A stretch of 64,000 bases of DNA from Ignavibacteriota bacterium. GTDB lineage: Bacteria > Bacteroidota > Ignavibacteria > Ignavibacteriales > Melioribacteraceae. Within the stretch, counting starts at the first letter, position 1; each line of letters opens with the position of its first letter. The notes beneath the pieces were generated by a model. That model worked only from the letters and a program-made list of their open reading frames with translations. It ran no database searches and had not been told where the DNA came from. The position numbers and the translations under genes are program-made. Where the stretch lies: NCBI GenBank assembly GCA_016713565.1, contig JADJOX010000007.1:920501-984500 (forward strand). The letters are read 5' to 3'. Below, in pieces: positions 18,571 to 26,943 of the stretch.

Positions 18571-19067
18571 TATATCTCCAACGAATCTTTTGCTATCTGC
18601 TTAGCGGAATTAAATGCCGTTAAATTTGCTTCAAAACTTCTTGATGCCGATATCATATCAACCATTTCGGTTACAACGCTAATGTTGGGCATTGAAACAT
18701 AACCTTCTTCATTTGCGTCCGGATGATCGGGCATATAAACTAATTCACCTTCGGTATTATCTGTTTTTACTTCAACTTTCAAATTCAATTCGGGTTCAAA
18801 ACTTTCTACACCTTTAGCCTGGTTTTTATTTTTATAAACGCTCTCAAGGGAAAAACCGGAATTTTTTAACGGCAGAGAATTTTTAAGTGTTAAGTTATCT
18901 TTATCTTTTTCAACTCTAATAAATTTACGCTGATACGGAGTTCCATTTTCTGTTTTGGTAGTGCTCGTATTGGCAATATTTTCGGTAATAAGCTCCATTC
19001 TTTGTTTTTGAATGCTCATACCTTTTGAGCTTATTTTAAATGAAGAAAAATTCGGTCTTATTTCCAT
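18570..19067 (-). CDS. flgC: Flagellar proximal rod protein FlgC
   Basis: 165-residue rod protein. The N-terminal motif SSKGMSIQKQRMELITENIA then NTSTTKTENGTPYQRKFIRV and the C-terminal MPNISVVTEMVDMISASRSF then EANLTAFNSAKQIAKDSLEI are the FlgC signatures. It is slightly longer than the typical 135-150 residues owing to a loop after residue 60. Its ATG overlaps the flgB stop by one base. Confidence 0.96.
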   Translation of the reverse strand: MEIRPNFSSFKISSKGMSIQKQRMELITENIANTSTTKTENGTPYQRKFIRVEKDKDNLTLKNSLPLKNSGFSLESVYKNKNQAKGVESFEPELNLKVEVKTDNTEGELVYMPDHPDANEEGYVSMPNISVVTEMVDMISASRSFEANLTAFNSAKQIAKDSLEI

Positions 19068-19423
19068 TAGTTACCCCCTCTTATTACTCTCTGTAACGTT
19101 TGGTAATAATTATTAATTTTCTTTGAGCCAAATTTGAACATTATTGAATTCTGCGCCATTTCCGCCATTTCTTTATTTACGTCAACATTATTTACGCCTG
19201 ATATATTTTCCATATTTTCATCAATTGTTATTTCCAGATCGTCTTCGTTAAAATGATCGGTTGAAAGAGTCTTCATTCCTGCCTGCAGCATATCTTTAAA
19301 TGCCACATCTCTTCTTTTATAGCCAATGGTTTCCGAATTGGCTAAATTCTGGCTCACAACTTTTTGTTTAAGAGCCGTAAAATTCAGAAGGTTTTCTAAA
19401 ACTTTATTTTCGGAAATTGGCAT
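19067..19423 (-). CDS. flgB: Flagellar proximal rod protein FlgB
   Basis: 118-residue rod subunit and first gene of the hook-basal-body operon. The motif LKQKVVSQNLANSETIGYKR at residues about 18-37 and the C-terminal VNKEMAEMAQNSIMFKFGSK then KINNYYQTLQRVIRGG are diagnostic. A strong ribosome site (AAGGTGGGG) lies just before ATG 19423, and a sigma-54-like element stands 27 bases upstream. Confidence 0.96.
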   Translation of the reverse strand: MPISENKVLENLLNFTALKQKVVSQNLANSETIGYKRRDVAFKDMLQAGMKTLSTDHFNEDDLEITIDENMENISGVNNVDVNKEMAEMAQNSIMFKFGSKKINNYYQTLQRVIRGGN

Positions 19424-19449
19424 ATTACCCCACCTTTTTTTAATGATTG

Positions 19450-19465
19450 GTCAAAAGTAATGCCA
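19450..19465 (-). promoter_or_regulatory. Sigma-54-like promoter element upstream of flgB
   Basis: The minus strand reads TGGCATTACTTTTGAC. It matches TGGCAYRNNNNTTGCW except at the R position and the -12 C (A here). It ends 27 bases before the flgB ATG, leaving a predicted leader of about 16 bases that just holds the ribosome site. The fliL operon has the same element at nearly the same distance. Confidence 0.5.
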
Positions 19466-19538
19466 GTTAAAAGACGTGTTATTTAATAAATTTAAGATAT
19501 GTTTTTGTTAAAAATGGCTAAAATTAGGCAGTTGGAAA

Positions 19539-19784
19539 TTATTCTTCACTATAATCCAATAATACTGATTTAGTTTCACCGCAAGAACAAACAAATTTTA
19601 TTTCTTTTATATTGTCATTTTCATCTTTATTCAATATTATTTTTATTCCTTCATGACTTTCTTCTTCAAAGGATATTTTACTTGTTCCAATTACTTCTAC
19701 TTCTTCCGCGCTAATTAAGTTACCGGAAACTATATCATTTCTATATGAGATTTCTCTAAATACTGATTCGTTAAAATTTTCCAT
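19539..19784 (-). CDS. Small CxCG-containing hypothetical protein at the end of the chemotaxis operon
   Basis: 81 residues with an acidic N-terminal half and a C-terminal strand-like segment IKEIKFVCSCGETKSVLLDY. The two cysteines in CSCG could bind a metal or act in redox chemistry, but one pair alone cannot show this. It starts two bases after the cheB stop, so it is probably the last gene of the che operon. I do not recognise a family and assign no function. Confidence 0.75.
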   Translation of the reverse strand: MENFNESVFREISYRNDIVSGNLISAEEVEVIGTSKISFEEESHEGIKIILNKDENDNIKEIKFVCSCGETKSVLLDYSEE

Positions 19785-19786
19785 AA

Positions 19787-20857
19787 TTATACCGCTTGAT
19801 TTAAGATTTTAGGTATTTCTTCTAATGGCGCTATTACGTCTGCCAAACCATTATCAACAATAGCTCTTGGCATTCCGTACACAACGCATGTTTGTTCATT
19901 CTGCGCAATACAATATCCGCCGGAGTTTTTTAATTTTTTAATCCCTTCTAATCCGTCCTTACCCATTCCTGTCATTATTATACCCAGCATAAATTTTCCG
20001 TATATCTTTTGAACCGAATCAAGCATTACATCAACCGAAGGTTTATGCAGAACATTTTCAGGTGTCTGCGATGTTTTAATTTTAACTAAACCTTGCGGAT
20101 CTTTTTCCAATGTAAGGTGAAATCCGCCGGGTGCAATATAAACAACCCCGTTTCTTACAGTTTCATCATTTTGAGCTTCTTTAACTTCCAAGCCGCTTAG
20201 CGCGTTAAGTCGTTCTGCCAAAGATGCCGTAAATTTAGGCGGCATATGCTGTACAATAAATATTGGAATTTTGATTTTATCTGATAAATAGGGAATTACC
20301 TTTTGTAATGATATTGGTCCGCCTGTAGAAATGCCTATTGCAAATGCTTTATAATTTAATTTTGGAAGCTGAGCCAATGTTCCGGCTGATTTTACTGTTT
20401 GACTCTTTGCATCAAATTTAGAATTTAAACTAGTCAATCTGTTTATAACATTTTTACTGCTGTAGATTTCCTTTACTTTTCTAATTAAATCTTCTTTAAT
20501 TCCGGCAATTGCGACGCTTACAAATGACATTCCTTTAGGTATAAAATCAACGGCGCCAAGTTCTAAAGCTTTTAATGTTTCCTGCGCGCCTTCAGTAGTT
20601 AATGAGCTAACCATAATAACCGGAGTTGGCGATTCACTCATTATTTTCTTTAATGCCGTTAGCCCGTCCATCCTCGGCATTTCAATATCCAATGTAACAA
20701 TATCAGGTTTTAATCTTTTAACTTTTTCTACTCCTTCAATTCCATCAACGGCCGTATCAATTACTTGTATCATTGGGTCCGATTCTAAAAGCAAACTAAG
20801 CGATTTTCTCATGAAAGCTGAATCGTCAACAACTAAAATTCTAATTTTTTTATTCAT
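19787..20857 (-). CDS. cheB: Chemotaxis protein-glutamate methylesterase CheB
   Basis: Response-regulator methylesterase that demethylates receptors, 356 residues. The receiver domain (1-120) has the phosphorylation site in PDIVTLDIEMPRMDGL. The C-terminal esterase domain has the catalytic serine in AIGISTGGP, the histidine in FIVQHMPPKFT and the aspartate in MTGMGKDGLEG. It stands between cheA and the small CxCG gene, one base after the cheA stop. Full family length. Confidence 0.97.
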   Translation of the reverse strand: MNKKIRILVVDDSAFMRKSLSLLLESDPMIQVIDTAVDGIEGVEKVKRLKPDIVTLDIEMPRMDGLTALKKIMSESPTPVIMVSSLTTEGAQETLKALELGAVDFIPKGMSFVSVAIAGIKEDLIRKVKEIYSSKNVINRLTSLNSKFDAKSQTVKSAGTLAQLPKLNYKAFAIGISTGGPISLQKVIPYLSDKIKIPIFIVQHMPPKFTASLAERLNALSGLEVKEAQNDETVRNGVVYIAPGGFHLTLEKDPQGLVKIKTSQTPENVLHKPSVDVMLDSVQKIYGKFMLGIIMTGMGKDGLEGIKKLKNSGGYCIAQNEQTCVVYGMPRAIVDNGLADVIAPLEEIPKILNQAV

Positions 20858-20858
20858 A

Positions 20859-22847
20859 TTAATTTTTCAACTTATTTATTATTTCGGCAATATCCGCTAT
20901 CATTACAACCTTTCCGTCGCCCATAATTGTTGAGCCTGCAATGCCTTCAATATTTCCCAAATATTTACCAAGAGATTTAATTACGATTTCTTTCTGACCA
21001 ATTAAACTGTCGACTTTTATACCATATCTTTTTTCAGCTAAACCGATAACTACAATGAATTGATGATCGCTAGTATTCTGCATTGTATCCGAATGATATA
21101 GAATTTGATCTATATTGATCAAAGGTAAAACTCTATCTCTAAGCTTTATGCATTCGGTTTGATTGATTGTATAAATTTCATGCTTATTAATTTTAACAAC
21201 TTCAATTACGGAGTTTAAAGGAAGTACAATGGTTTCGCCAATTACTTTAACCAGCAATCCTTGAATAATAGCAAGTGTTAAAGGAAGTTTGATTAAGATT
21301 CTTGTACCTTTATTCACCTCGGATTCAATATCTATAATTCCTCTTAATCTGGAAACGTTAGTTTTAACAACGTCCATTCCAACGCCTCTTCCCGAAACAT
21401 TTGTTACTTTTTCGGCGGTTGAAAATCCAGGCGCAAATATTAAATTATATATTTCTTGTTTAGATATATCGTTTGCTTTTTCTTTCGTTAAAATTCCCTT
21501 TGAAATAGCTTTTTCAACAATAACTTTTGGATCTATTCCTTTTCCATCATCTTCAATAAGAATAATAATATGGTTTCCTTCGTGTTCCGCTGAAAGTGAA
21601 ATTGTGCCTTTTTCAGGTTTACCTAAAGCTTTCCTAACTTCCGGTGTTTCAATTCCATGATCTACGGAATTTCTTATAATGTGAACCAGCGGATCATTAA
21701 TTTCTTCAATTAATGTTTTATCGAGTTCTGTTTTTTCTCCGCTAATTACAAGATTTATATCCTTACCGGTTTCTTTACTTAAATCTCTAACCAATCTTGG
21801 AAAGCGATTGAAAACTTTTTCAATCTTAATCATTCTTGTTTTCATCACCGCTAACTGAAGTTCAGTTGTCAATAGATCGATTTGTCTTGCGGTATCCGCT
21901 AAATTTCTAGATACTTCCGTTCCTTCATATTTCATCGAAACATCGGAGTTTAATTGTGCAAGTCTGTTTCTTCCCAGCACAAGTTCAGAAACTAAATTTA
22001 ATAATTCATCTAATCTTTCAACATCAACTCTAATAGTTTGTTCAACACCATTGCCGCTTTGTTTCTTTTCATCTCCTTGTTTCTTTGCGATGGATTCGGA
22101 AATATTTTTTGCATTAATTTCTTTATTTATTTCGTTAATTTCTTGGAAGGTAGGACTTTTATCAAAATTAATTACTTCTTCAAAATGAAGCTCTTCTTTT
22201 TCATTTGCTTCAGTTATTATTTCAACGTTTTCAATTAAATCTTCTACCGGTTTATTTTTTTTACTTTTGCCTTTGGCTTTTTTCTTTAAACTTTTTGTAT
22301 TTTCTAAAAATGCTTTTTCAATTTCTTCATCGCTGAAATTTGAATCTCCGCTTTTAACTTTTGTAATTATTTGTTCAACTAATTGTTCTTCTTGAACATG
22401 TTCTTCTTTAGCGGGTTGTTCTTCAAAACTGTTATTATTAATTTGATCTATTATTTTTTCAAGTTTCTTTACTTCATGTTCAATGTCAAATTCTTCGTTT
22501 TTATTTTCTTCTACAATTACCAAAAGTTCACTCAAAGCGTCATATCCGCTTAAAATCCCATCCATAATTGCTGAATTAAGTTTAACTTCACCTTTTCTTA
22601 ATTTATTTAAAATATCTTCCAAACGGTGAGTTAATTCCTGCATTTTTACTAAACCAAGAAATCCGGACGTTCCTTTTACAGTGTGAAATGATCTGAAAAT
22701 TTCATTTAGTAAATCGGTATCTTCTGGTGTACTTTCAAGCTTCACCAAATCCAAGTCTAATTTTTCAAGAGTTTCTTTTGTTTCAACAATAAAACTCTCA
22801 AATATTTCCGTCATATCCGGATCAGTGAGCAAAGAATAATCAGCCAT
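20859..22847 (-). CDS. cheA: Chemotaxis histidine kinase CheA
   Basis: Central chemotaxis kinase, 662 residues. The HPt domain has phosphoacceptor His55 in FRSFHTVKGTSGFLG. A Glu/Lys-rich linker (about 140-260) follows, then dimerisation helices, and the ATPase domain with HIIRNSVDHGIE (N box), ILIEDDGKGID (G1) and SGRGVGMDVVK (G2). A C-terminal CheW-like domain runs from about 530 to 662. No separate P2 CheY-binding domain is obvious. No receptor or cheW gene occurs in the window, so these must be elsewhere. Confidence 0.97.
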   Translation of the reverse strand: MADYSLLTDPDMTEIFESFIVETKETLEKLDLDLVKLESTPEDTDLLNEIFRSFHTVKGTSGFLGLVKMQELTHRLEDILNKLRKGEVKLNSAIMDGILSGYDALSELLVIVEENKNEEFDIEHEVKKLEKIIDQINNNSFEEQPAKEEHVQEEQLVEQIITKVKSGDSNFSDEEIEKAFLENTKSLKKKAKGKSKKNKPVEDLIENVEIITEANEKEELHFEEVINFDKSPTFQEINEINKEINAKNISESIAKKQGDEKKQSGNGVEQTIRVDVERLDELLNLVSELVLGRNRLAQLNSDVSMKYEGTEVSRNLADTARQIDLLTTELQLAVMKTRMIKIEKVFNRFPRLVRDLSKETGKDINLVISGEKTELDKTLIEEINDPLVHIIRNSVDHGIETPEVRKALGKPEKGTISLSAEHEGNHIIILIEDDGKGIDPKVIVEKAISKGILTKEKANDISKQEIYNLIFAPGFSTAEKVTNVSGRGVGMDVVKTNVSRLRGIIDIESEVNKGTRILIKLPLTLAIIQGLLVKVIGETIVLPLNSVIEVVKINKHEIYTINQTECIKLRDRVLPLINIDQILYHSDTMQNTSDHQFIVVIGLAEKRYGIKVDSLIGQKEIVIKSLGKYLGNIEGIAGSTIMGDGKVVMIADIAEIINKLKN

Positions 22848-22863
22848 TGTTTTTTCTTTTTTA

Positions 22864-23619
22864 TTATGAAAATAATTTATCTATTTCTTCTTGTGATGCT
22901 TTTTCGCTGCTAATGATTGAATCAACTTGATCCTGCTGATTTTCAGAAGGATTATATGAAGCTCTCGCGTCAAAATGTACATCCGGTAATTTTTTGTGTT
23001 CTAAATTTTCTTCAATATTTATTCCGGAAGAATCAACCGTTGAAAGCAAATTACCGAGTTTTTGCTGTACTGAAATAATCAAATGATTAACCGCGGCAAG
23101 CTGCTGAGCGGTAATATCTTGAACTTGCAGTGACATCGTTATTTGATCCGTATTTGCCATTATATTGGAAACTTTATTCTTCATCAATTCTAATGTTAAA
23201 CCAACATCAATTGCTTCCATTAACTTTTTAAATATTGTTTTTGCTTTTTCGTTGCCTTTAATTTCTTCACATAATTGAGAAATCAAATATTCAACTTTTG
23301 TCCTGCTGTGAACCATTTCATCAATGCATTCGGTTAGTTCGTTTAACTGTAATGTTATTGAATCAATTTTATCAAGAACTTCGGTCATTGCCAATTCTGT
23401 AGCGTTTGTAACTTTATCCAGTTGGTTAGACGCTTCGGGAATTTTTGATCTGCTTTCTTGAATAGAACCACTGACTTGTTCAATAAAAGGAATAAAATCA
23501 CTAATGAAGGAAACAAAACCTTCAATAACGGGAATCATTTTTTCGCCGAATTTAAAAACGTTGTCTACATCATGCAACCGGCTAACAATATCGTTCAAAT
23601 TTTTTGTAGAATTACTCAT
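22864..23619 (-). CDS. cheZ: CheZ-like CheY-P phosphatase
   Basis: 251-residue helical protein in the slot between cheY and cheA. The long central helices lead to SLQVQDITAQQLAAVNHLI. Here Asp168 and Gln172 correspond in spacing to the catalytic Asp/Gln pair of CheZ (DxxxQ after an aromatic/hydrophobic-Q). The C-terminus has two similar short acidic peptides, DQVDSIIS (230-237) and SQEEIDKLFS (242-251). CheZ normally ends in such a CheY-binding helix, and here the last copy looks like the FliM N-terminus. It is longer than E. coli CheZ (214). The phosphatase role is inferred from motif and context. Confidence 0.78.
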   Translation of the reverse strand: MSNSTKNLNDIVSRLHDVDNVFKFGEKMIPVIEGFVSFISDFIPFIEQVSGSIQESRSKIPEASNQLDKVTNATELAMTEVLDKIDSITLQLNELTECIDEMVHSRTKVEYLISQLCEEIKGNEKAKTIFKKLMEAIDVGLTLELMKNKVSNIMANTDQITMSLQVQDITAQQLAAVNHLIISVQQKLGNLLSTVDSSGINIEENLEHKKLPDVHFDARASYNPSENQQDQVDSIISSEKASQEEIDKLFS

Positions 23620-23631
23620 TCTGTTTCCTCT

Positions 23632-24006
23632 TTAGTTTGCTAATATCAAATCAATTTTATCTTTTAAGATTTGCGGCGTAAAAGGTTTTACAACGTAATT
23701 TGATACTTTTGCCTGCAAAGCTTGAACTATATCTTCTTTAACTCCGCGTGTTGTAACCATTAAAATAGGCATTGTCTGTGTTTTGTTATTTGAACGAATT
23801 GCTTTTGTCAATTCCAATCCAGACATTACCGGCATGTTCCAATCTGTTATAACAAAATTTATTTCGCCATCGGCTTCAAGTTTATCTAAAGCATCTTTTC
23901 CATGTTCTGCTTCTGAATATTTACTGTAGCCGATTGATTTAAGGGTATTAACAACAATTCTTCTCATTGTTACCGAATCATCGACTATCAAAAATTTTGT
24001 ATCCAT
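23632..24006 (-). CDS. cheY: Chemotaxis response regulator CheY
   Basis: Single receiver domain of 124 residues. It has acidic pocket Asp9/Asp10 (FLIVDDS), phosphorylation site Asp55 in FVITDWNMPVMSG, the switch Thr in ILMVTTRG and the Lys in VVKPFTP. The DWNMP motif is typical of motor-binding CheY proteins. It overlaps no neighbour and precedes the CheZ-like gene by 12 bases. It should bind FliM when phosphorylated by CheA. Confidence 0.95.
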   Translation of the reverse strand: MDTKFLIVDDSVTMRRIVVNTLKSIGYSKYSEAEHGKDALDKLEADGEINFVITDWNMPVMSGLELTKAIRSNNKTQTMPILMVTTRGVKEDIVQALQAKVSNYVVKPFTPQILKDKIDLILAN

Positions 24007-24021
24007 TTTATACTCTTATTT

Positions 24022-24387
24022 TTAGTTTATATATTTCGCAACTTCGTATTGTATTCTTTTAGGATCGAATGGTTTTACCATATAAGAATTAGCTCCAGCA
24101 GTTAAACCTTTTCTTATTTCCTCACTTCCTTTTAATGATGAAAGAATTATAATAGGAATATTTTTATTTGCTTCGTTGTCTCTAATTGCTTTAATTAATT
24201 CGAATCCATCCATATTAGGCATGTTCAAATCAGTAATAATTAAATCGATATTTGTTGTCGGCAACAATTCTATTGCTTCCATACCATCACATGCGGCAAG
24301 GACTTCAAATCCTTGAGCTTTTAATGAAAATGATACAAATTTTCTAATTGTTGGAGAATCATCAGCTATTAGTATAACTTTTTTCAT
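24022..24387 (-). CDS. Second CheY-like single-domain response regulator
   Basis: 121-residue receiver domain with ILIADDSPTIRKF, phospho-site in LIITDLNMPNMDGFE, and MVKPFDP. It belongs to the TDLNMP group often seen as the extra CheY in chemotaxis operons with CheA/CheB. ATG 24387 has AAGGA just upstream and is preferred over an upstream in-frame start at 24411 that would overlap cheR. It could compete for CheA phosphate as a sink or act on an unknown target; the sequence does not decide. Confidence 0.9.
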   Translation of the reverse strand: MKKVILIADDSPTIRKFVSFSLKAQGFEVLAACDGMEAIELLPTTNIDLIITDLNMPNMDGFELIKAIRDNEANKNIPIIILSSLKGSEEIRKGLTAGANSYMVKPFDPKRIQYEVAKYIN

Positions 24388-24391
24388 TTGA

Positions 24392-25297
24392 TTATCCTTT
24401 TTTATATCCAATTGTTTTACTAAAACTTACTAATCTAAATGCTTTGGAAATTCCATGGAGTGTTTCTGAATATCCAATAAATAAGTAACCTTCAGGGTTA
24501 AGATTATTGTATAAACTGTTTACTACTTTAATTTTAGATTCCTGATCAAAATAAATGAGAACATTTGCGCAAAAAATAATGTCTGATTTATTAAGAATTC
24601 TTATTGCCGATTCATCATATAAGTTCATGATTTTAAAACTAACCATGTTTTTTATTTTAGGATCTATAACGTAGTTATTGTCAATCTTATGGAAATATTT
24701 TTTTAGATACATTGGGGGAGTGTTTCTAATTGAATATTCTTTAAAAATTCCTTTTTGTGCCGTTTCTACAACTGCGTAATTTATATCTGTTCCAAAAATT
24801 TCTATACTTAGATTCGGATATTTCGGAAGAATCATTTCATTAAGCATCATTGCAATAGAATATGCCTCTTCACCGGAAGACGAAGCGGCGCTCCATATTC
24901 TTAGTTTTTGTATCCCGAAGGTTTTTTTTGTCATTAGTTCCGGAATGATGCTTCCAACTAATGCATCTAATTGCGGCTGGTTTCTGAAAAAGTATGTTTC
25001 ATTAATTGTAATGGCTTCAAATAATTGTTTCTTTTCTTCTTCTTTCTTCGGATTTGTTTTTAAATATTGAAGATATTGTTCAAAAGTATCAATTTTAAGA
25101 TGTTTAATTCGCTTTTGTAATCTGCTTTCTAATAAATACTTTTTATTATCTTGGAAATAGATTCCAGACAGATCATAAATATATTTTCTCCACTCTTCAA
25201 AACTTTGCGGAGAAAGTTTTTGTTCAGGTTGAGAACTAAAATTAAAACTTAGTTTGCTCAAAGGATTTGGATTTAAGGTAGCAGTTGAATTAAGCAT
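24392..25297 (-). CDS. cheR: Chemotaxis receptor methyltransferase CheR
   Basis: SAM-dependent methyltransferase that methylates chemoreceptor glutamates, 301 residues. It has an N-terminal helical CheR_N domain, then ITINETYFFRNQPQLDAL, SAM-binding RIWSAASSSGEEAYSIAMML, IEIFGTDINYAVVETAQKGI, and SDIIFCANVLIYFDQESK. It starts four bases after the HEAT-repeat gene stop. The N-terminus has an extension of about 25 residues before the family start. Confidence 0.96.
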   Translation of the reverse strand: MLNSTATLNPNPLSKLSFNFSSQPEQKLSPQSFEEWRKYIYDLSGIYFQDNKKYLLESRLQKRIKHLKIDTFEQYLQYLKTNPKKEEEKKQLFEAITINETYFFRNQPQLDALVGSIIPELMTKKTFGIQKLRIWSAASSSGEEAYSIAMMLNEMILPKYPNLSIEIFGTDINYAVVETAQKGIFKEYSIRNTPPMYLKKYFHKIDNNYVIDPKIKNMVSFKIMNLYDESAIRILNKSDIIFCANVLIYFDQESKIKVVNSLYNNLNPEGYLFIGYSETLHGISKAFRLVSFSKTIGYKKG

Positions 25298-25300
25298 TTA

Positions 25301-26692
25301 TTAATCCTTTAATTGAAAATTACTAATTCCCCTTTCCGATAAAATATTTTGGGCATTCTCTCTAACCATTTCATCGTTGTCTTCGGATAATTTTTTAATT
25401 ATTTCTATTATTCTTGTATCATCGCCGTATTGAATAATTTCAAGCAGTCTAATTCTATTCCATGAAACTGTATCTTCTAGCATTGTATCTGAAAATACGA
25501 ATGCGGTTTCAGAATCTAAGAAGAATAATAATTCCATTGATGATGCTCTAATTTCTTCATCCGGATGTGTTAATAGATTTGAAAATATTTCAACATAATT
25601 TCTCATTTCCAAATCATTTAGAGCCTGCATGCTCAAACCGCCGTCATACTGAATCATTTCTTTGATTAACCCAATGAAAGATTTTAAATTCCTTGGATTT
25701 TCTTTTAAGTATGGAATTGCTTTCTTAAAAAATGTTTTAAGATTGTTTGAAAAATATTCCCTTAATTTGTTGTCAATTTCTTCATCGTTGCCGAATATTG
25801 AAAATAAATGTTCAACAATATTCTCGCCTTCAAATAAACTAATTAATCTTACAGCCGATTTTTTATACTGCAGATCCGCGCTTTGCAAAGTTTCCAATAA
25901 TGAATTTTTTAAGGCAATGTCGTTTGGCAATAGTAAATTTTTCTTTTCCTCAAGCTTTCCTATTGTTTCAATAGCCACCCATTTAAACGGACCTTCCAAA
26001 TACTTTATGTCATTTATCAGCATGTTGAATGATTTTTCATTACCGATTCTTCCCAAACTTTCTATTAAAGAATATTTCGTTAATTCGTCAACACCGTAAT
26101 AATTATCATTTATAAAATCAATACATTCGTCTGTGCCGATTTTACCCAACGCTTCAATTATTGTCGGTCTGAAAAGTTCGCTTCTGTCATAAGCCACAAT
26201 TATTTCATCAATTGCTTCTTCACTTTTAATATTTCCAAGAGCTTCTATGCATGCAAGAATAACGTTTTCATCTCTAGAATATTTTAGAATGCTGATGATT
26301 TCGTATGCTGGTGCAGGATTTCCAATTAATCCCAATAAATCGATTATGAATTTTTTATCGTCGTCATTTGCGTTCGGAAGATATTCTATCATTGCTTTAA
26401 TTGATTCATTCTTTCGTTTTAATAGAATTTCACCGGCTAAATTCCTTGCGGAAATATTTTCTGATGAAACATAAGGAACGAGATATTTAGGAATGTTTGA
26501 ATTCTTGTTATTAGATAAAATCCTTGTTAAAGTATCTTTTACACCATTATCGTCAGAAGTCAATTTTTGAGTTAAATATTCAACAACTTTATCAGGCATT
26601 TCAACAAGTTGAAAGTTTTCAGCGGTTGTTCTTATTTTTTCAGAATCATCCGTATCTAATATTTTTTTTATAACTTCATAATTGTTGCCCAT
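25301..26692 (-). CDS. HEAT-repeat protein leading the chemotaxis operon
   Basis: 463 residues built of HEAT/PBS-lyase-type helical repeats, for example EAIDEIIVAYDRSELFRPTI then IEALGKIGTDECIDFI, and LGRIGNEKSFNMLINDI. The C-terminus again has repeats (DEIRASSMELLFFLDSE-like units). Such alpha-solenoids are protein-binding scaffolds. ATG 26692 is preceded by GAGG at good spacing; a longer frame to 26728 lacks one. It is the first gene of the cheR-cheY-cheZ-cheA-cheB operon, so it probably scaffolds or regulates chemotaxis or motor proteins. That role is inferred. Confidence 0.82.
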   Translation of the reverse strand: MGNNYEVIKKILDTDDSEKIRTTAENFQLVEMPDKVVEYLTQKLTSDDNGVKDTLTRILSNNKNSNIPKYLVPYVSSENISARNLAGEILLKRKNESIKAMIEYLPNANDDDKKFIIDLLGLIGNPAPAYEIISILKYSRDENVILACIEALGNIKSEEAIDEIIVAYDRSELFRPTIIEALGKIGTDECIDFINDNYYGVDELTKYSLIESLGRIGNEKSFNMLINDIKYLEGPFKWVAIETIGKLEEKKNLLLPNDIALKNSLLETLQSADLQYKKSAVRLISLFEGENIVEHLFSIFGNDEEIDNKLREYFSNNLKTFFKKAIPYLKENPRNLKSFIGLIKEMIQYDGGLSMQALNDLEMRNYVEIFSNLLTHPDEEIRASSMELLFFLDSETAFVFSDTMLEDTVSWNRIRLLEIIQYGDDTRIIEIIKKLSEDNDEMVRENAQNILSERGISNFQLKD

Positions 26693-26748
26693 TTTTACCT
26701 CAGATATTGCAGCTGATGGAAAAGTCAATTTTCATTTTTATAGAATAA

Positions 26749-26775
26749 CTATCGTATATTAAATTTATTTTTTTA
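26749..26775 (-). promoter_or_regulatory. Possible sigma-28 promoter of the chemotaxis operon
   Basis: Minus strand reads TAAA, 15 bases, TACGATAG. The spacing is exactly that of flagellar sigma-28 promoters (TAAA-N15-GCCGATAA), with 5 of 8 matches in the -10. The predicted start is about 50 bases before the HEAT-repeat ATG. In AT-rich DNA the TAAA is cheap, so the CGATA core carries most of the weight. Confidence 0.4.
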
Positions 26776-26847
26776 AAATATTTTCAAGAAATATGCCTGA
26801 AATAATTCGATTGTTCGGCGTAAAATGAGGGTTTTAAAATAAATTAA

Positions 26848-26861
26848 GGCTGATATTAGCC
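26848..26861 (-). terminator. Short hairpin after the sigma-54 activator gene, possible terminator
   Basis: GGCTAATATCAGCC forms a four-base stem followed on the minus strand by TTAATTTATTTT. It lies about 80 bases after the activator gene and before the putative chemotaxis promoter. The stem is short, so this is weak. A close relative of this hairpin lies at 42976-42991. Confidence 0.3.
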
Positions 26862-26943
26862 AAATGAATGAAATGTTAAAATTGAAGATAAATAAAACGG
26901 CTTTTAAATTTTATAAGAATTACTCTATAAATTTTTTATAATT

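Noticed and set aside
26847..26862. Sigma-54 promoter TGGCTAATATCAGCC
   Set aside because: The distance between GG and GC is one base short of the required spacing; it is better read as a small hairpin.
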